Below, piece after piece: positions 50,396-58,796 of a stretch of 59,616 nucleotides of DNA. A program made the position numbers and the translations under genes. Positions within the stretch are counted from its first letter, which is position 1, and every line of letters starts with the position of its first letter. The notes beneath the pieces are model-generated. The model did not search any database, was not told the origin of the DNA, and saw only the letters and a program-made list of their open reading frames with translations. The DNA comes from Cumulibacter sp047975195 (GTDB lineage Bacteria > Actinomycetota > Actinomycetes > Mycobacteriales > Antricoccaceae), in NCBI GenBank assembly GCA_047975195.1, contig JBKEDB010000074.1:1-59616 (forward strand). Reading direction: 5' to 3'.

Positions 50396-50422
50396 TCCAA
50401 GCGCGATCGTACGACACCTTCG

Positions 50423-50453
50423 GTACCGACCGCTACTAGTCGGTACTCCTTTT
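50423..50453 (+). terminator. hairpin with U-tract between mce and ccr
   Basis: GTACCGAC and GTCGGTAC form a perfect 8-bp stem with an 8-nt loop, followed by TCCTTTTG. This looks like an intrinsic terminator after mce, so ccr probably has its own promoter. Confidence 0.7.
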
Positions 50454-50515
50454 GACCGTTACGCCCCATCTTTGACGGCCACCGTTGCCGCCGTCCGCCC
50501 CAACGAGGAGCACCC

Positions 50516-51853
50516 ATGTCCATGAATCAGATCCTCGACGCGATTCTCAGCGGCGACACCTCCGGCATCGGTTCCATCGAGGTTCCGAAATCCTACGAAG
50601 CGATCGTCGTCCGCGAAGACGAGCAGAACATGTTTGACGGCCTGGCCTCGTGGGACAAGGACCCCCGCCAGAGCCTGCATCTACAGGAAGTTGACACGCC
50701 CGAGCTCGGTCCGGGCGAAGCGCAGATCGCTGTGATGGCATCCTCGGTCAACTACAACACCGTGTGGACGTCGATCTTCGAACCGATGTCGACGTTCGGA
50801 TTTCTCAAGCGGTACGGACGCACCAGCGATCTGGCCAAGCGACATGACCTGCCGTATCACATCGTCGGCTCCGACCTCGCCGGCGTGATTCTGCGCGTCG
50901 GCCCAGGCGTCTCGAAGTGGAAACCCGGTGACGAGGTCGTCGCACACTGCCTGTCGGTCGAACTCGAAGACCCGCAGGGCCATGACGACACGATGCTCGA
51001 CCCTCAGCAGCGCATTTGGGGATTCGAGACCAACTTCGGCGGGCTGGCTCAGATCGCACTGGTCAAATCCAATCAGCTCATGCCCAAGCCCAAGCACCTC
51101 AGCTGGGAGGAGGCAGCCTCCCCCGGCCTGGTGAATTCAACCGCGTACCGGCAGTTGGTCTCCAAGAACGGCGCCAACATGAAGCAGGGCGACGTGGTGT
51201 TGATCTGGGGCGCCTCCGGCGGTCTCGGGTCGTACGCAACCCAGATGGCGCTCAACGGCGGCGCGATCCCGGTCTGCGTCGTTTCCTCCCCCGACAAGGC
51301 CGACATCTGCCGGTCGATGGGCGCCGAACTGGTCATCGACCGCAAGGCCGAGGGCTACAAGTTCTGGAAAGACGAGCACACCCAGGACCCTAATGAGTGG
51401 AAGCGCTTCGGCAGCAAGATCCGCGAACTCACCGGCGGCGAAGACATCGATGTCGTGTTCGAGCATCCGGGCCGCGAGACCTTCGGCGCATCTGTGTACG
51501 TCACCAAGCGCGGCGGCACCATCACCACGTGCGCCTCGACGTCCGGCTTCATGCACGAGTTCGACAACCGTTACCTGTGGATGAACCTCAAGCGCATCGT
51601 GGGCTCCCACTTCGCGAACTACCGCGAAGCGTGGGAAGCCAATCGACTGATCGAGAAGGGCCTGGTCCACCCCACTCTGTCCAAGGTCTACCCCTTGGCA
51701 GAGACGGGACAGGCGGCCCTCGACGTGCACCAGAATCTGCATCAGGGCAAAGTCGGCGTGCTGTGCCTGGCGCCTGAGGAAGGGTTGGGCGTCAGCGATC
51801 AGGAGAAGCGCGACGCATTGCTGCCGAAGATTAATCGATTCCGTAACCTCTAG
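50516..51853 (+). CDS. ccr: crotonyl-CoA carboxylase/reductase
   Basis: The 445-residue MDR-type reductase matches Ccr in length and in many stretches: VVREDEQNMFDGLASWDKDPRQSLH, NYNTVWTSIFEPMSTFGFLKRYGR, ILRVGPGVSKWKPGDEVVAHCL, the NADPH loop LIWGASGGLGSYATQMA and VFEHPGRETFGASVYVTKRGGTITTCASTSGF. It reductively carboxylates crotonyl-CoA to ethylmalonyl-CoA, a step of the ethylmalonyl-CoA pathway and a source of butyryl or ethylmalonyl units. GAGGAG precedes the ATG. Ethylmalonyl-CoA mutase is not in the window. Confidence 0.95.
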   Translation: MSMNQILDAILSGDTSGIGSIEVPKSYEAIVVREDEQNMFDGLASWDKDPRQSLHLQEVDTPELGPGEAQIAVMASSVNYNTVWTSIFEPMSTFGFLKRYGRTSDLAKRHDLPYHIVGSDLAGVILRVGPGVSKWKPGDEVVAHCLSVELEDPQGHDDTMLDPQQRIWGFETNFGGLAQIALVKSNQLMPKPKHLSWEEAASPGLVNSTAYRQLVSKNGANMKQGDVVLIWGASGGLGSYATQMALNGGAIPVCVVSSPDKADICRSMGAELVIDRKAEGYKFWKDEHTQDPNEWKRFGSKIRELTGGEDIDVVFEHPGRETFGASVYVTKRGGTITTCASTSGFMHEFDNRYLWMNLKRIVGSHFANYREAWEANRLIEKGLVHPTLSKVYPLAETGQAALDVHQNLHQGKVGVLCLAPEEGLGVSDQEKRDALLPKINRFRNL

Positions 51854-51935
51854 GCACGCCTCACGGTCCGGTAGCGCCCTCGGGCATTAGGGTAGGGGTA
51901 TCGACCTCGGACCATCTCCTGCAATCGAGGGTTCT

Positions 51936-53351
51936 ATGACTCCAGACAACAATGACCTCATCCCGATGGGCGCGCCGACCAGCGACTTTGCCGTGGTCAT
52001 GCGCGGCTATGAGCGTAATCAGGTCAACGACGCAATCAGTCGACTTGAGGACGACCTGCGCACACTGATCGCCGAGCGCGATCAGGCCGCTCAGCAGGCT
52101 ACCGACGCGCATGTGCGCGCCGAACGGCTCGCCAGCGAACTTGACGAACTCAAGCAGGAGTTGCGCCACACCCAGGCGCCGACCTTCGAGACCATGGGCG
52201 GACGCATCGCGTCAATGCTGCGCCTGGCCGAGGAGGAAGCCGCCGATATTCGGGTCGAGGCCGAGAAGGATGCCGAGCAAGTTCGTGCCGCGGCCGCGCA
52301 GGAGCGCGAGTCCGCGGCGCGACAGGCAGCCAGCGACCGCGCCGAAGCCGATCAGTACGTCGCTGACCGACACACCGCGGCTGACGACGTGCTGGCCGAG
52401 GCGAGGAAGAACGCCGCGGAACACCTCGAGCAGCACCGTAAGCAGGCCGAGGAAACCTTGGCGACCGCCCAGGCAGAAGCGGCGAAGTTGACCGCCGATG
52501 CCGAGGCCAGCCGCCAGGAAGCCGAGGACGACTTCACGATCACCCTCGCGACCCGTCGCAAGGCCAGCGATCAGGAACTTGCCGAACGCGACAAGGCCTC
52601 GCGCGATGAAGTCGCAGAACGTGACAAGGCCTCGCGCGATGAAGTCGCCGAACGTGAGCGCGTGTCCGTTGAAGATGCCGCACAGCGGTTGCAGGCTTCC
52701 CGCGATGAAGCCGACGCGATGCTCACTCAGGCGCACGCCGACGCCACCGCGACTATCGCGGACGCCAACGAGCGTTCACGCGTGGCGATCACCGAGGCCG
52801 AGAACGAGGTGAACCGACTTCAGAACATCCGATCGGCACTCGCCCAGCAGATCGCACAGATCGGCCAACTCGTCAGCAACGTCCCCGCGTACCTGGCCAA
52901 GGCGCCCGAGGATCTACCCGTCGACCGGGACGTGGACGCCCCGACAGCCACTGCGCCCGAGGCGCCGACGCTGTTCGCCGATGGACGCGATGACACGACC
53001 GATGCTGATGGTGTTGCGTCAGCCGATGGTGACGCCGACGCCGATCCGCACGCCACCGACGAGCCTGCCGCCGAGGACGCTCAGGAAACCGACGGTGCCA
53101 CACCGTCATCGGCGAACGATGCCGACAGCGCGGACACCGCAGAGGTAGCGCAGGATGCGGCAGAGACCGAAGCCGATAGTCATTCGACCTCCGAGGAGGG
53201 CGCTCCCACTTCGGAAGCTGACACCGATACAGAAGCAGCAACGACGACCAAGGACGCCGAATCGCCGATCCCGGTGACCCGCCGCCGCGGTAGTACGTCC
53301 GCTCAGGGGCAGGTGCAACTCAACGCCATTCGGCGTCGCGGCCGACGCTAG
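51936..53351 (+). CDS. DivIVA-domain coiled-coil protein, FilP/Scy-like
   Basis: The 471-residue protein opens with FAVVMRGYERNQVNDAISRLEDDLRTLIAERDQ, a DivIVA-type N-terminal segment. A long coiled coil follows (about 30-325) in which 11-residue repeats are evident, two of them identical (AERDKASRDEV). Then comes an acidic low-complexity region (about 335-450, D/A/E/T-rich) and a basic tail ending IRRRGRR. FilP and Scy in Streptomyces are cytoskeletal proteins that organise the growing pole beside DivIVA and, as I recall, are encoded next to methylmalonyl-CoA epimerase and thiolase, as here. Exact orthology is not certain. Confidence 0.82.
   Translation: MTPDNNDLIPMGAPTSDFAVVMRGYERNQVNDAISRLEDDLRTLIAERDQAAQQATDAHVRAERLASELDELKQELRHTQAPTFETMGGRIASMLRLAEEEAADIRVEAEKDAEQVRAAAAQERESAARQAASDRAEADQYVADRHTAADDVLAEARKNAAEHLEQHRKQAEETLATAQAEAAKLTADAEASRQEAEDDFTITLATRRKASDQELAERDKASRDEVAERDKASRDEVAERERVSVEDAAQRLQASRDEADAMLTQAHADATATIADANERSRVAITEAENEVNRLQNIRSALAQQIAQIGQLVSNVPAYLAKAPEDLPVDRDVDAPTATAPEAPTLFADGRDDTTDADGVASADGDADADPHATDEPAAEDAQETDGATPSSANDADSADTAEVAQDAAETEADSHSTSEEGAPTSEADTDTEAATTTKDAESPIPVTRRRGSTSAQGQVQLNAIRRRGRR
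52581..52679 (+). repeat. 33-bp tandem repeats in the coiled-coil gene
   Basis: Three consecutive 33-bp units start at 52581, 52614 and 52647. The first two differ at only two bases and encode the same 11 residues (AERDKASRDEV); the third is diverged (AERERVSVEDA). They encode one hendecad each and could expand or contract by slippage. Confidence 0.9.
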
Positions 53352-53354
53352 GAG

Positions 53355-53397
53355 CGCGCAATGCGCCGTGTCGCCTAACGACGCGGCGCGTTGCGCG
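53355..53397. terminator. bidirectional hairpin between FilP-like and zinc-binding-like genes
   Basis: CGCGCAATGCGCCG and CGGCGCGTTGCGCG form a 14-bp stem with one G-T pair and a 15-nt loop. It spans the end of the minus-strand gene at 53375. Confidence 0.65.
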
Positions 53398-53689
53398 TAC
53401 GCTTCACTCCCGGACCGCGCCGGTCGCGGGCGCCCCAGCATGGCGAATGCCAGTGGCGACGATCGTCGCCATCCACGTCGTAGTGTGACCAGACGACTAC
53501 GTGGCCCTGCCCGATCCGCACCACCTGATCACAGCCCGGGCAGCGGTACTCCTTGCGTGCCGCCGAGCCGGTCACCGGCACCACGCGCCACCGCTCACCC
53601 TTCCAGTCGACCTCATTGCTGGCCCCGAGGATGCCCGGCACCGAGGAGGTGCGCTGCGGCTCGCTACGGCGTCGGTTATGCCGAGGCAT
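53375..53689 (-). CDS. small Arg-rich protein with CxxC...H/C zinc-binding-like motif
   Basis: From ATG 53689 the protein has 104 residues: a basic opening MPRHNRRRSEPQR, a central beta segment (WKGERWRVVPVTG), then YRCPGCDQVVRIGQGHVVVW with a CxxC pair and RRHWHSPCWGARDRRG supplying His/Cys. These could bind one zinc. The family is common in actinobacteria in this neighbourhood, as far as I remember, but has no known role. It overlaps the preceding ligase gene by 14 nt and is last in a four-gene operon. Confidence 0.75.
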   Translation of the reverse strand: MPRHNRRRSEPQRTSSVPGILGASNEVDWKGERWRVVPVTGSAARKEYRCPGCDQVVRIGQGHVVVWSHYDVDGDDRRHWHSPCWGARDRRGPGVKRTRNAPRR

Positions 53690-55352
53690 CGGCGTTCCCC
53701 GACTGACGCAACAATTCCGCCCGAACCCGCGCCCGCTGAATCTTGCCCGATGGCGTCTTCGGCAGCGTGCCCGGCGCGATGAGTACCACCTTCGATACCC
53801 GTACCTCGAGGTCGGCGTACGCCGCCATCCGTACCTCGTGCGCGATACGTTGCGCATGCTCCGCATCGTCGTGGTACAGCGATTCGGCGATCACCACAAC
53901 CGTTTCGCGGCCACCGGAAGGCAGAGATACGGCCGCGCTATTGCCCCGTCGGATCCCTGGTATTCGTTCAACCGCGCGTTCGATGTCGGTCGGAAAGATA
54001 TTGCGACCTGCCAGGATGATCAGATCCTTCACGCGCCCACAGACCACCACCTGGCCATCGCACAGATAGCCCTCATCGCCGGTGTCCAACCAGCCATCAT
54101 CATCCCGCGCCGGCAGATACCCCTCAGCGGTCAGGTAACCGCTGGTCACGGCCGTACCGCGGATGGCGAGCCTGCCCACGTGACGTTCCGGGCAGATGGC
54201 CCCATCCTCGGCCCGTACCTCGACTTCGATCCCTGACAGGGGGTGCCCTAGCAGCGCAAATGCCGAACCGCTGTCGCGATCAACCGGTTCGGCTACCCGC
54301 CGCTCACTCAGCGCGCGCTCATCGACTTTGTCGAGCACCAGACCGGTATTCAGCGGGGCGAATGACACCGCCAACGCGGCTTCGGCCATTCCGTACGCGC
54401 ACAGCATCGCGATGGGCCGCAGCCCATGTGGCGCGCCGGCATCGCAAAACGCCTCGACCGTCGCCGCATCGATCGGCTCAGCGCCATTCAACGCTATCCG
54501 CAGCGATGACAAATCGAGATCAGTCGCCTTCTGCAACGATCGCGCCGCTACCCCGTACGCGAAGTTCGGCGCTGCGGTGATGGTCGCGGAATGCTCACTG
54601 ATCAACCGCATCCAGGACGTAGGGCTGGTCACGAAATCAGCAGGCGTCACCTTCACCAACCGGAATCCGAACACCATCGGCACGCTCAAGAAACCGACCA
54701 TGCCCATATCGTGGAAGGTCGGCAGCCACGAGACCATGATGTCGTCATCGGTGATCTCGCTCGCGATTGCCATCGCTCGCATATTCGCGATCAACGATCT
54801 GTGCGTGATGGTCACAGCCTTGGGCGCCGCGGTCGATCCCGATGTCAGTTGCAGGAGCGCAATGTCGTCCTCATCCGCGATCTGCGCATCGACATCTATC
54901 GATTGGGTAGTGGCGACCAGATCCGCCATCAGTACTAATCTGGCCCGGAGTCGATCTACCGCGGGCTCGAAATGCTGTGCGAGATCGACGTATGGATCAC
55001 CCAGTATCAGCGCCCGCGCATCGATCATCCTTAATACACCGACGGTCTGCTCGGCGTACGTCGTGAGGTTTGTGCGGGCAGTCGGCTGATGCAGCATGGT
55101 CACGCTGGCGCCGATCAGCCATGACGCCTGTACCGCTACTGCTACGTCTGCCGGCGATCCCATGAACAGCGCCACTGCATCGCCACGCACCACACCCCGT
55201 TCGCGCAGTCCCTCGGCGACCCGACGTGCATCGTCATGCACCTGTGACCAGGTCCGACGGACGAAGGCGCCGTTGGGCGCCTTCGTCTCCAACCACCCGC
55301 GAGTCGGTTCCTCGCGGGCAGTGCGCAGCAGCGTCTGCAGGAACTCGCTCAT
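53676..55352 (-). CDS. AMP-forming acyl ligase, fatty acyl-AMP ligase (FAAL)-like
   Basis: The 558-residue ligase has the ATP loop LTSGSTAAPKAVTITH (about 165-180), SWLPTFHDMGMVGFL (about 209-223), typical of FAALs, CAYGMAEAALAVSFAP, DDGWLDTGDEGYL, GRVKDLIILAGRNIFP and the terminal PKTPSGKIQRARV. FAAL enzymes make acyl-adenylates for carrier proteins rather than CoA esters, but the CoA-blocking insertion cannot be assessed by eye. No acyl carrier protein, PKS or NRPS is nearby. It starts 3 nt after the 3-hydroxyacyl-CoA dehydrogenase stop. Confidence 0.82.
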   Translation of the reverse strand: MSEFLQTLLRTAREEPTRGWLETKAPNGAFVRRTWSQVHDDARRVAEGLRERGVVRGDAVALFMGSPADVAVAVQASWLIGASVTMLHQPTARTNLTTYAEQTVGVLRMIDARALILGDPYVDLAQHFEPAVDRLRARLVLMADLVATTQSIDVDAQIADEDDIALLQLTSGSTAAPKAVTITHRSLIANMRAMAIASEITDDDIMVSWLPTFHDMGMVGFLSVPMVFGFRLVKVTPADFVTSPTSWMRLISEHSATITAAPNFAYGVAARSLQKATDLDLSSLRIALNGAEPIDAATVEAFCDAGAPHGLRPIAMLCAYGMAEAALAVSFAPLNTGLVLDKVDERALSERRVAEPVDRDSGSAFALLGHPLSGIEVEVRAEDGAICPERHVGRLAIRGTAVTSGYLTAEGYLPARDDDGWLDTGDEGYLCDGQVVVCGRVKDLIILAGRNIFPTDIERAVERIPGIRRGNSAAVSLPSGGRETVVVIAESLYHDDAEHAQRIAHEVRMAAYADLEVRVSKVVLIAPGTLPKTPSGKIQRARVRAELLRQSGNADASA

Positions 55353-55355
55353 AGG

Positions 55356-57140
55356 CTACTTACGGTAGTCCCGGAAGCCCTTACCCGTCTTGCGACCGAG
55401 GAATCCCGCCGTGACCAGGTGCTCCAGCAGCGGCGCCGGCGCCATACCGCGTTCCCGAAACTCGCGGAACAGGGTCTGTTCGATCGCCAGCGATACATCC
55501 AGGCCGACCGTGTCGAGAAGTTCGAACGGGCCCATCGGGTAGCCACAGCCAACCTTCATCGCGGCATCGATGTCATCGGAGGACGCGTAATTGGCCTCGT
55601 ACATCTTGATCGCATCGTTCAGGTACGGGAAGAGCAACGCATTCACGATGAACCCGGCCCGGTCGCCACAGGTCACCGCGTGCTTACCAGCGGCCTCGCA
55701 CAGCGCGAGGGCCGTAGCCACGGTCTCGTCGTCGGTGGCAATCGTGTGTACGACCTCGACCAGCTTCATGATCTGTGCCGGGTTGAAGAAGTGGATGCCG
55801 ACCACGCGCTCGGGGCGTTCGGTCTGCGTCGCCAAGTCGATCACCGGCAACGACGAGGTCGTGGTAGCTAAAATGGCCTCCGGCTTGACGATTTCGTCGA
55901 GATTCGAGAAGAGCACCTGCTTGGGGTTCAGGTCCTCCACGATGGCCTCAATCACGAGGTCGCAGTCAGCCAGATCGTCAAGTAGTACCGTGCCACTCAA
56001 GCGCGCCAGCGCCGCATCGGCGTCCGCCTGCTCCAGCTTCCCCCGACCGACGGCCTTGTCCAGTGACTTGGTGATGGCGGACCGAACGTTGGCCACCTTC
56101 TCCTCGGCACGGGCGACATAGATGGTCGGGAAACCGGCCTTGATCAGGACCTCGATGATTCCGGTGGCCATCGTTCCCGAGCCGACGACACCGAGCTTCT
56201 TGCCAGTCAGGTCGATGGTGCTGCCGCCGTCGGCAGCCGGGCGCGGGGTCATCCGATCCTCGATGACCTTGGGCGACCCCGGCTGTTCGTACGTGTAGAA
56301 CCCGCGGCCCGACTTACGGCCGAGCAGCCCCGCGGACATCATCTGCTTGATGATCGGTCGCGGCGCGTGCATCCGGTCGCGTCCTTGCTTGTACATGGTG
56401 TCCAGGATCTCGTACGCCGTATCCGTTCCGATCAGATCCATCAGAGCCAGCGGACCCATGGGCAAGCCACAGCCGAACCGCATGGCTGCGTCGATATCTT
56501 CGCGAGTGGCGTAGCGGTCCTCATACATGCCGACGGCGTGGTTCAGGTAGCCGAACAGCAGCGCGTTGGCGATGAACCCGGCCTTATCGGCAACCGACAC
56601 ACCCGTCTTACCGATCTGCGCACACAGGGCGCGGATGTCCTCGACAACTTTTTCATCGGTGACCACGGTGCGGATTACCTCGACCAGCTTCATTACCGGT
56701 GCGGGGTTGAAGAAGTGCATACCGATGACCTTGTCGGGGCGCTTGGTGGACACTCCGATCTCGGTCACCGACAGTGACGATGTATTCGTCGCCAGGATGG
56801 TGTCCGCCGGGCAGACGGCGTCGAGTTGGTTGAACACCTCGAGTTTTATATCCAGTTGCTCGGGCACGGCCTCAATCACCAGTTCGCATCGAGCGAAGTC
56901 CTGCCAGTCGGTGGTGAACTGGATGCGCTCAAGCATCGCATCGCGGGCTGCGGCATCGAGTTTGCCGCGCGACACGGCCCGCTCAATCGAGCGGGTGATG
57001 AATCCACGCCCGCGCTCGAGACCGTCGGATTCGCGTTCGAATGCCACCACCTCAAGGCCCGCGCGCGCAAATACCTCCGCGATACCGGCACCCATGGTGC
57101 CCAGACCAACGACGCCGACAACAAAGAAATCCCGGGTCAC
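55356..57140 (-). CDS. 3-hydroxyacyl-CoA dehydrogenase, two tandem HCDH units
   Basis: The 594-residue protein is two complete short-chain 3-hydroxyacyl-CoA dehydrogenases end to end. Unit 1 (about 1-285) has the NAD loop GLGTMGAGIAEVFARAG, HFFNPAPVMKLVEV and GFIANALLFGYLNHAV. Unit 2 (about 310-594) has GSGTMATGIIEVLIKAG, HFFNPAQIMKLVEV and GFIVNALLFPYLNDAI. The catalytic His and Asn-containing segments appear in both. It oxidises 3-hydroxyacyl-CoA (for example 3-hydroxybutyryl-CoA). The GTG start has GGAG upstream. It follows the aldehyde dehydrogenase gene by 57 nt and precedes the ligase by 3 nt. Confidence 0.92.
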   Translation of the reverse strand: MTRDFFVVGVVGLGTMGAGIAEVFARAGLEVVAFERESDGLERGRGFITRSIERAVSRGKLDAAARDAMLERIQFTTDWQDFARCELVIEAVPEQLDIKLEVFNQLDAVCPADTILATNTSSLSVTEIGVSTKRPDKVIGMHFFNPAPVMKLVEVIRTVVTDEKVVEDIRALCAQIGKTGVSVADKAGFIANALLFGYLNHAVGMYEDRYATREDIDAAMRFGCGLPMGPLALMDLIGTDTAYEILDTMYKQGRDRMHAPRPIIKQMMSAGLLGRKSGRGFYTYEQPGSPKVIEDRMTPRPAADGGSTIDLTGKKLGVVGSGTMATGIIEVLIKAGFPTIYVARAEEKVANVRSAITKSLDKAVGRGKLEQADADAALARLSGTVLLDDLADCDLVIEAIVEDLNPKQVLFSNLDEIVKPEAILATTTSSLPVIDLATQTERPERVVGIHFFNPAQIMKLVEVVHTIATDDETVATALALCEAAGKHAVTCGDRAGFIVNALLFPYLNDAIKMYEANYASSDDIDAAMKVGCGYPMGPFELLDTVGLDVSLAIEQTLFREFRERGMAPAPLLEHLVTAGFLGRKTGKGFRDYRK

Positions 57141-57197
57141 TTCACACTCCAGCTCGTTAATAAATGGTTGGTGCTCGATATTGGATCTACGACGCGC

Positions 57198-58658
57198 TCA
57201 GCCACGGAGCCGACGAAGAATGTCGACAAACAATCTCACTGCGCTCGGTGTGCGCTCGAAGCTGGTGACGACGATGGGAATCCGTACACGGAGTTTAGCG
57301 ACCGCCTGTGATCGCGCGAACTCGCGGAGGCCATCGGCGCCATGAACGCGCCCGAAACCTGATTCACCCACGCCGCCGAACGGCAGCGCGGGGATCCCCG
57401 CGAACGCAATCACCGAATTCACCGCGACCATCCCGGTACGCAGTTGGCCGGCGATCTGCTCTCCATTCGTGCCCGAGAAAACGGCAGCGCCGAGTCCATA
57501 CGGCGAACCGTTGGCCCGCGCGATCGCATCCTGCATCGAGGCGACGCTGTTGACGATCAGCACCGGGCCGAACGTCTCCTCGCGCATCGCATCAGAGGTC
57601 TCCGGCACATCAGTCAAGACGACCGGATGTACATACGGTTCACGAACGGACTCCACACCACCGAGCACTGCGCGGGCGCCATCGGTCAGCGCCGTTGAGA
57701 TGTGGCGGCGTACGACATCGCTCTGGCTCGCAAGCGTCATCGGCCCGTACGACGCGCTGGCGTCGCCTCCCGGCCGCAGCCCCTCGGCGATGCTCACCAC
57801 GCGGTTCAGCAACTGCCGATACACATCCTGATGGACGTAAACTCGCTCGGTGCCGATACAGGTCTGGCCAGCGTTGGAACAGCCTGCCCAGACGATCGAC
57901 TGGGCAGCCAATTCGAGATCAGCGTCCGCATCGACGATCGCGACGTCCTTGCCCCCGCACTCCAGGATCGCCGGGGTCAGGCGCGCAGCGCACGCAGCGA
58001 GGATCTTGCGCCCGGTCGCGCTCGACCCGGTGAACGCGATCTTGTCGACGTCGGACGCCGCAAGGGCGGCGCCGGTGGCACCGGCGCCGGTGATCACCTG
58101 TAAGACGTGCTGGTCACCGACGACCTCCGAAAATGCCTCAGCGAGCCACGTTCCCACCGCTGGGCTGAACTCAGACGGCTTGAAGACGACGGCGTTCCCG
58201 GCCGCCAAGGCGTAAGCGATCGCGCCGATCGGGGTAAAGACCGGATAGTTCCACGGACCAATGACACCGACGACCCCGTACGGCAGGTAACGCACTGATG
58301 CGCCATGATTGCCCAACAGGACCCCGGGCGACACCTGACGGCGCCGAAGCACCTTTGCGGCGTTCTTCGCCGCCCAGTCGATGTGCGCGACGGCAAGGCC
58401 GATCTCCAAAGTGGCGTCCTCGACGGGCTTGCCCACCTCTTCGCACACCAAGCCCGCGAACTCCTCGATTCGGTCCAGCAGAACCGAACGCCACGCCAGC
58501 AGTCGGTTCCGACGTTCCTTGAACCCGATCTCGCCCCACCAACGAGCGGCCTCGCGCGCCTCGGCTACGGCTGCGTCGACATCTACGGGGGTGCATTCGG
58601 CGAATGTGCCGACGATCTGGTTCGTCGCCGGATTCAGACTGTCGAACATCATGCTCAC
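57198..58658 (-). CDS. NAD(P)-dependent aldehyde dehydrogenase (ALDH family)
   Basis: The 486-residue enzyme has VVGVIGPWNYPVFTPIGAIAYALAAGNAVVFKPSEF (substrate and cofactor loops), FTGSSATGRKILAAC, the general base Glu in PAILECGGKDVAIV and the nucleophile Cys in CSNAGQTCIGTERVYV, with MREETFGPVLIVN further on. The Asn169-type residue is in PWNY. Family resemblance is to benzaldehyde or succinate-semialdehyde dehydrogenases; the substrate is open. The protein begins GTG-AGC-ATG-ATG; the GTG at 58658 is used here though either ATG could serve. It is the first gene of the ALDH-HCDH-ligase-zinc protein operon and diverges from nucS. Confidence 0.9.
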   Translation of the reverse strand: MSMMFDSLNPATNQIVGTFAECTPVDVDAAVAEAREAARWWGEIGFKERRNRLLAWRSVLLDRIEEFAGLVCEEVGKPVEDATLEIGLAVAHIDWAAKNAAKVLRRRQVSPGVLLGNHGASVRYLPYGVVGVIGPWNYPVFTPIGAIAYALAAGNAVVFKPSEFSPAVGTWLAEAFSEVVGDQHVLQVITGAGATGAALAASDVDKIAFTGSSATGRKILAACAARLTPAILECGGKDVAIVDADADLELAAQSIVWAGCSNAGQTCIGTERVYVHQDVYRQLLNRVVSIAEGLRPGGDASASYGPMTLASQSDVVRRHISTALTDGARAVLGGVESVREPYVHPVVLTDVPETSDAMREETFGPVLIVNSVASMQDAIARANGSPYGLGAAVFSGTNGEQIAGQLRTGMVAVNSVIAFAGIPALPFGGVGESGFGRVHGADGLREFARSQAVAKLRVRIPIVVTSFERTPSAVRLFVDILRRLRG

Positions 58659-58796
58659 GGCACCGCCATCCCGAGTTACCGAACAGTAGTCTTTCGCGGT
58701 CCATTATTCCTCACCCCGGCGTCTGCCACCGTCCATTACCGCTCACAGGTACCCTCAACGCGCGCCGAAGACAGCCGGGAAGTACTGGAGAGTGGA

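Noticed and set aside
53690..53866. Longer start for the small zinc-motif protein
   Set aside because: The extra 59 residues overlap the ligase coding sequence and are Arg-rich shadow sequence; ATG 53689 fits better.
58305..58796. 164-residue N-terminal extension of NucS
   Set aside because: The region is antisense to the aldehyde dehydrogenase gene; NucS homologues begin at the MRLVIA sequence and a ribosome-binding site precedes ATG 58797.
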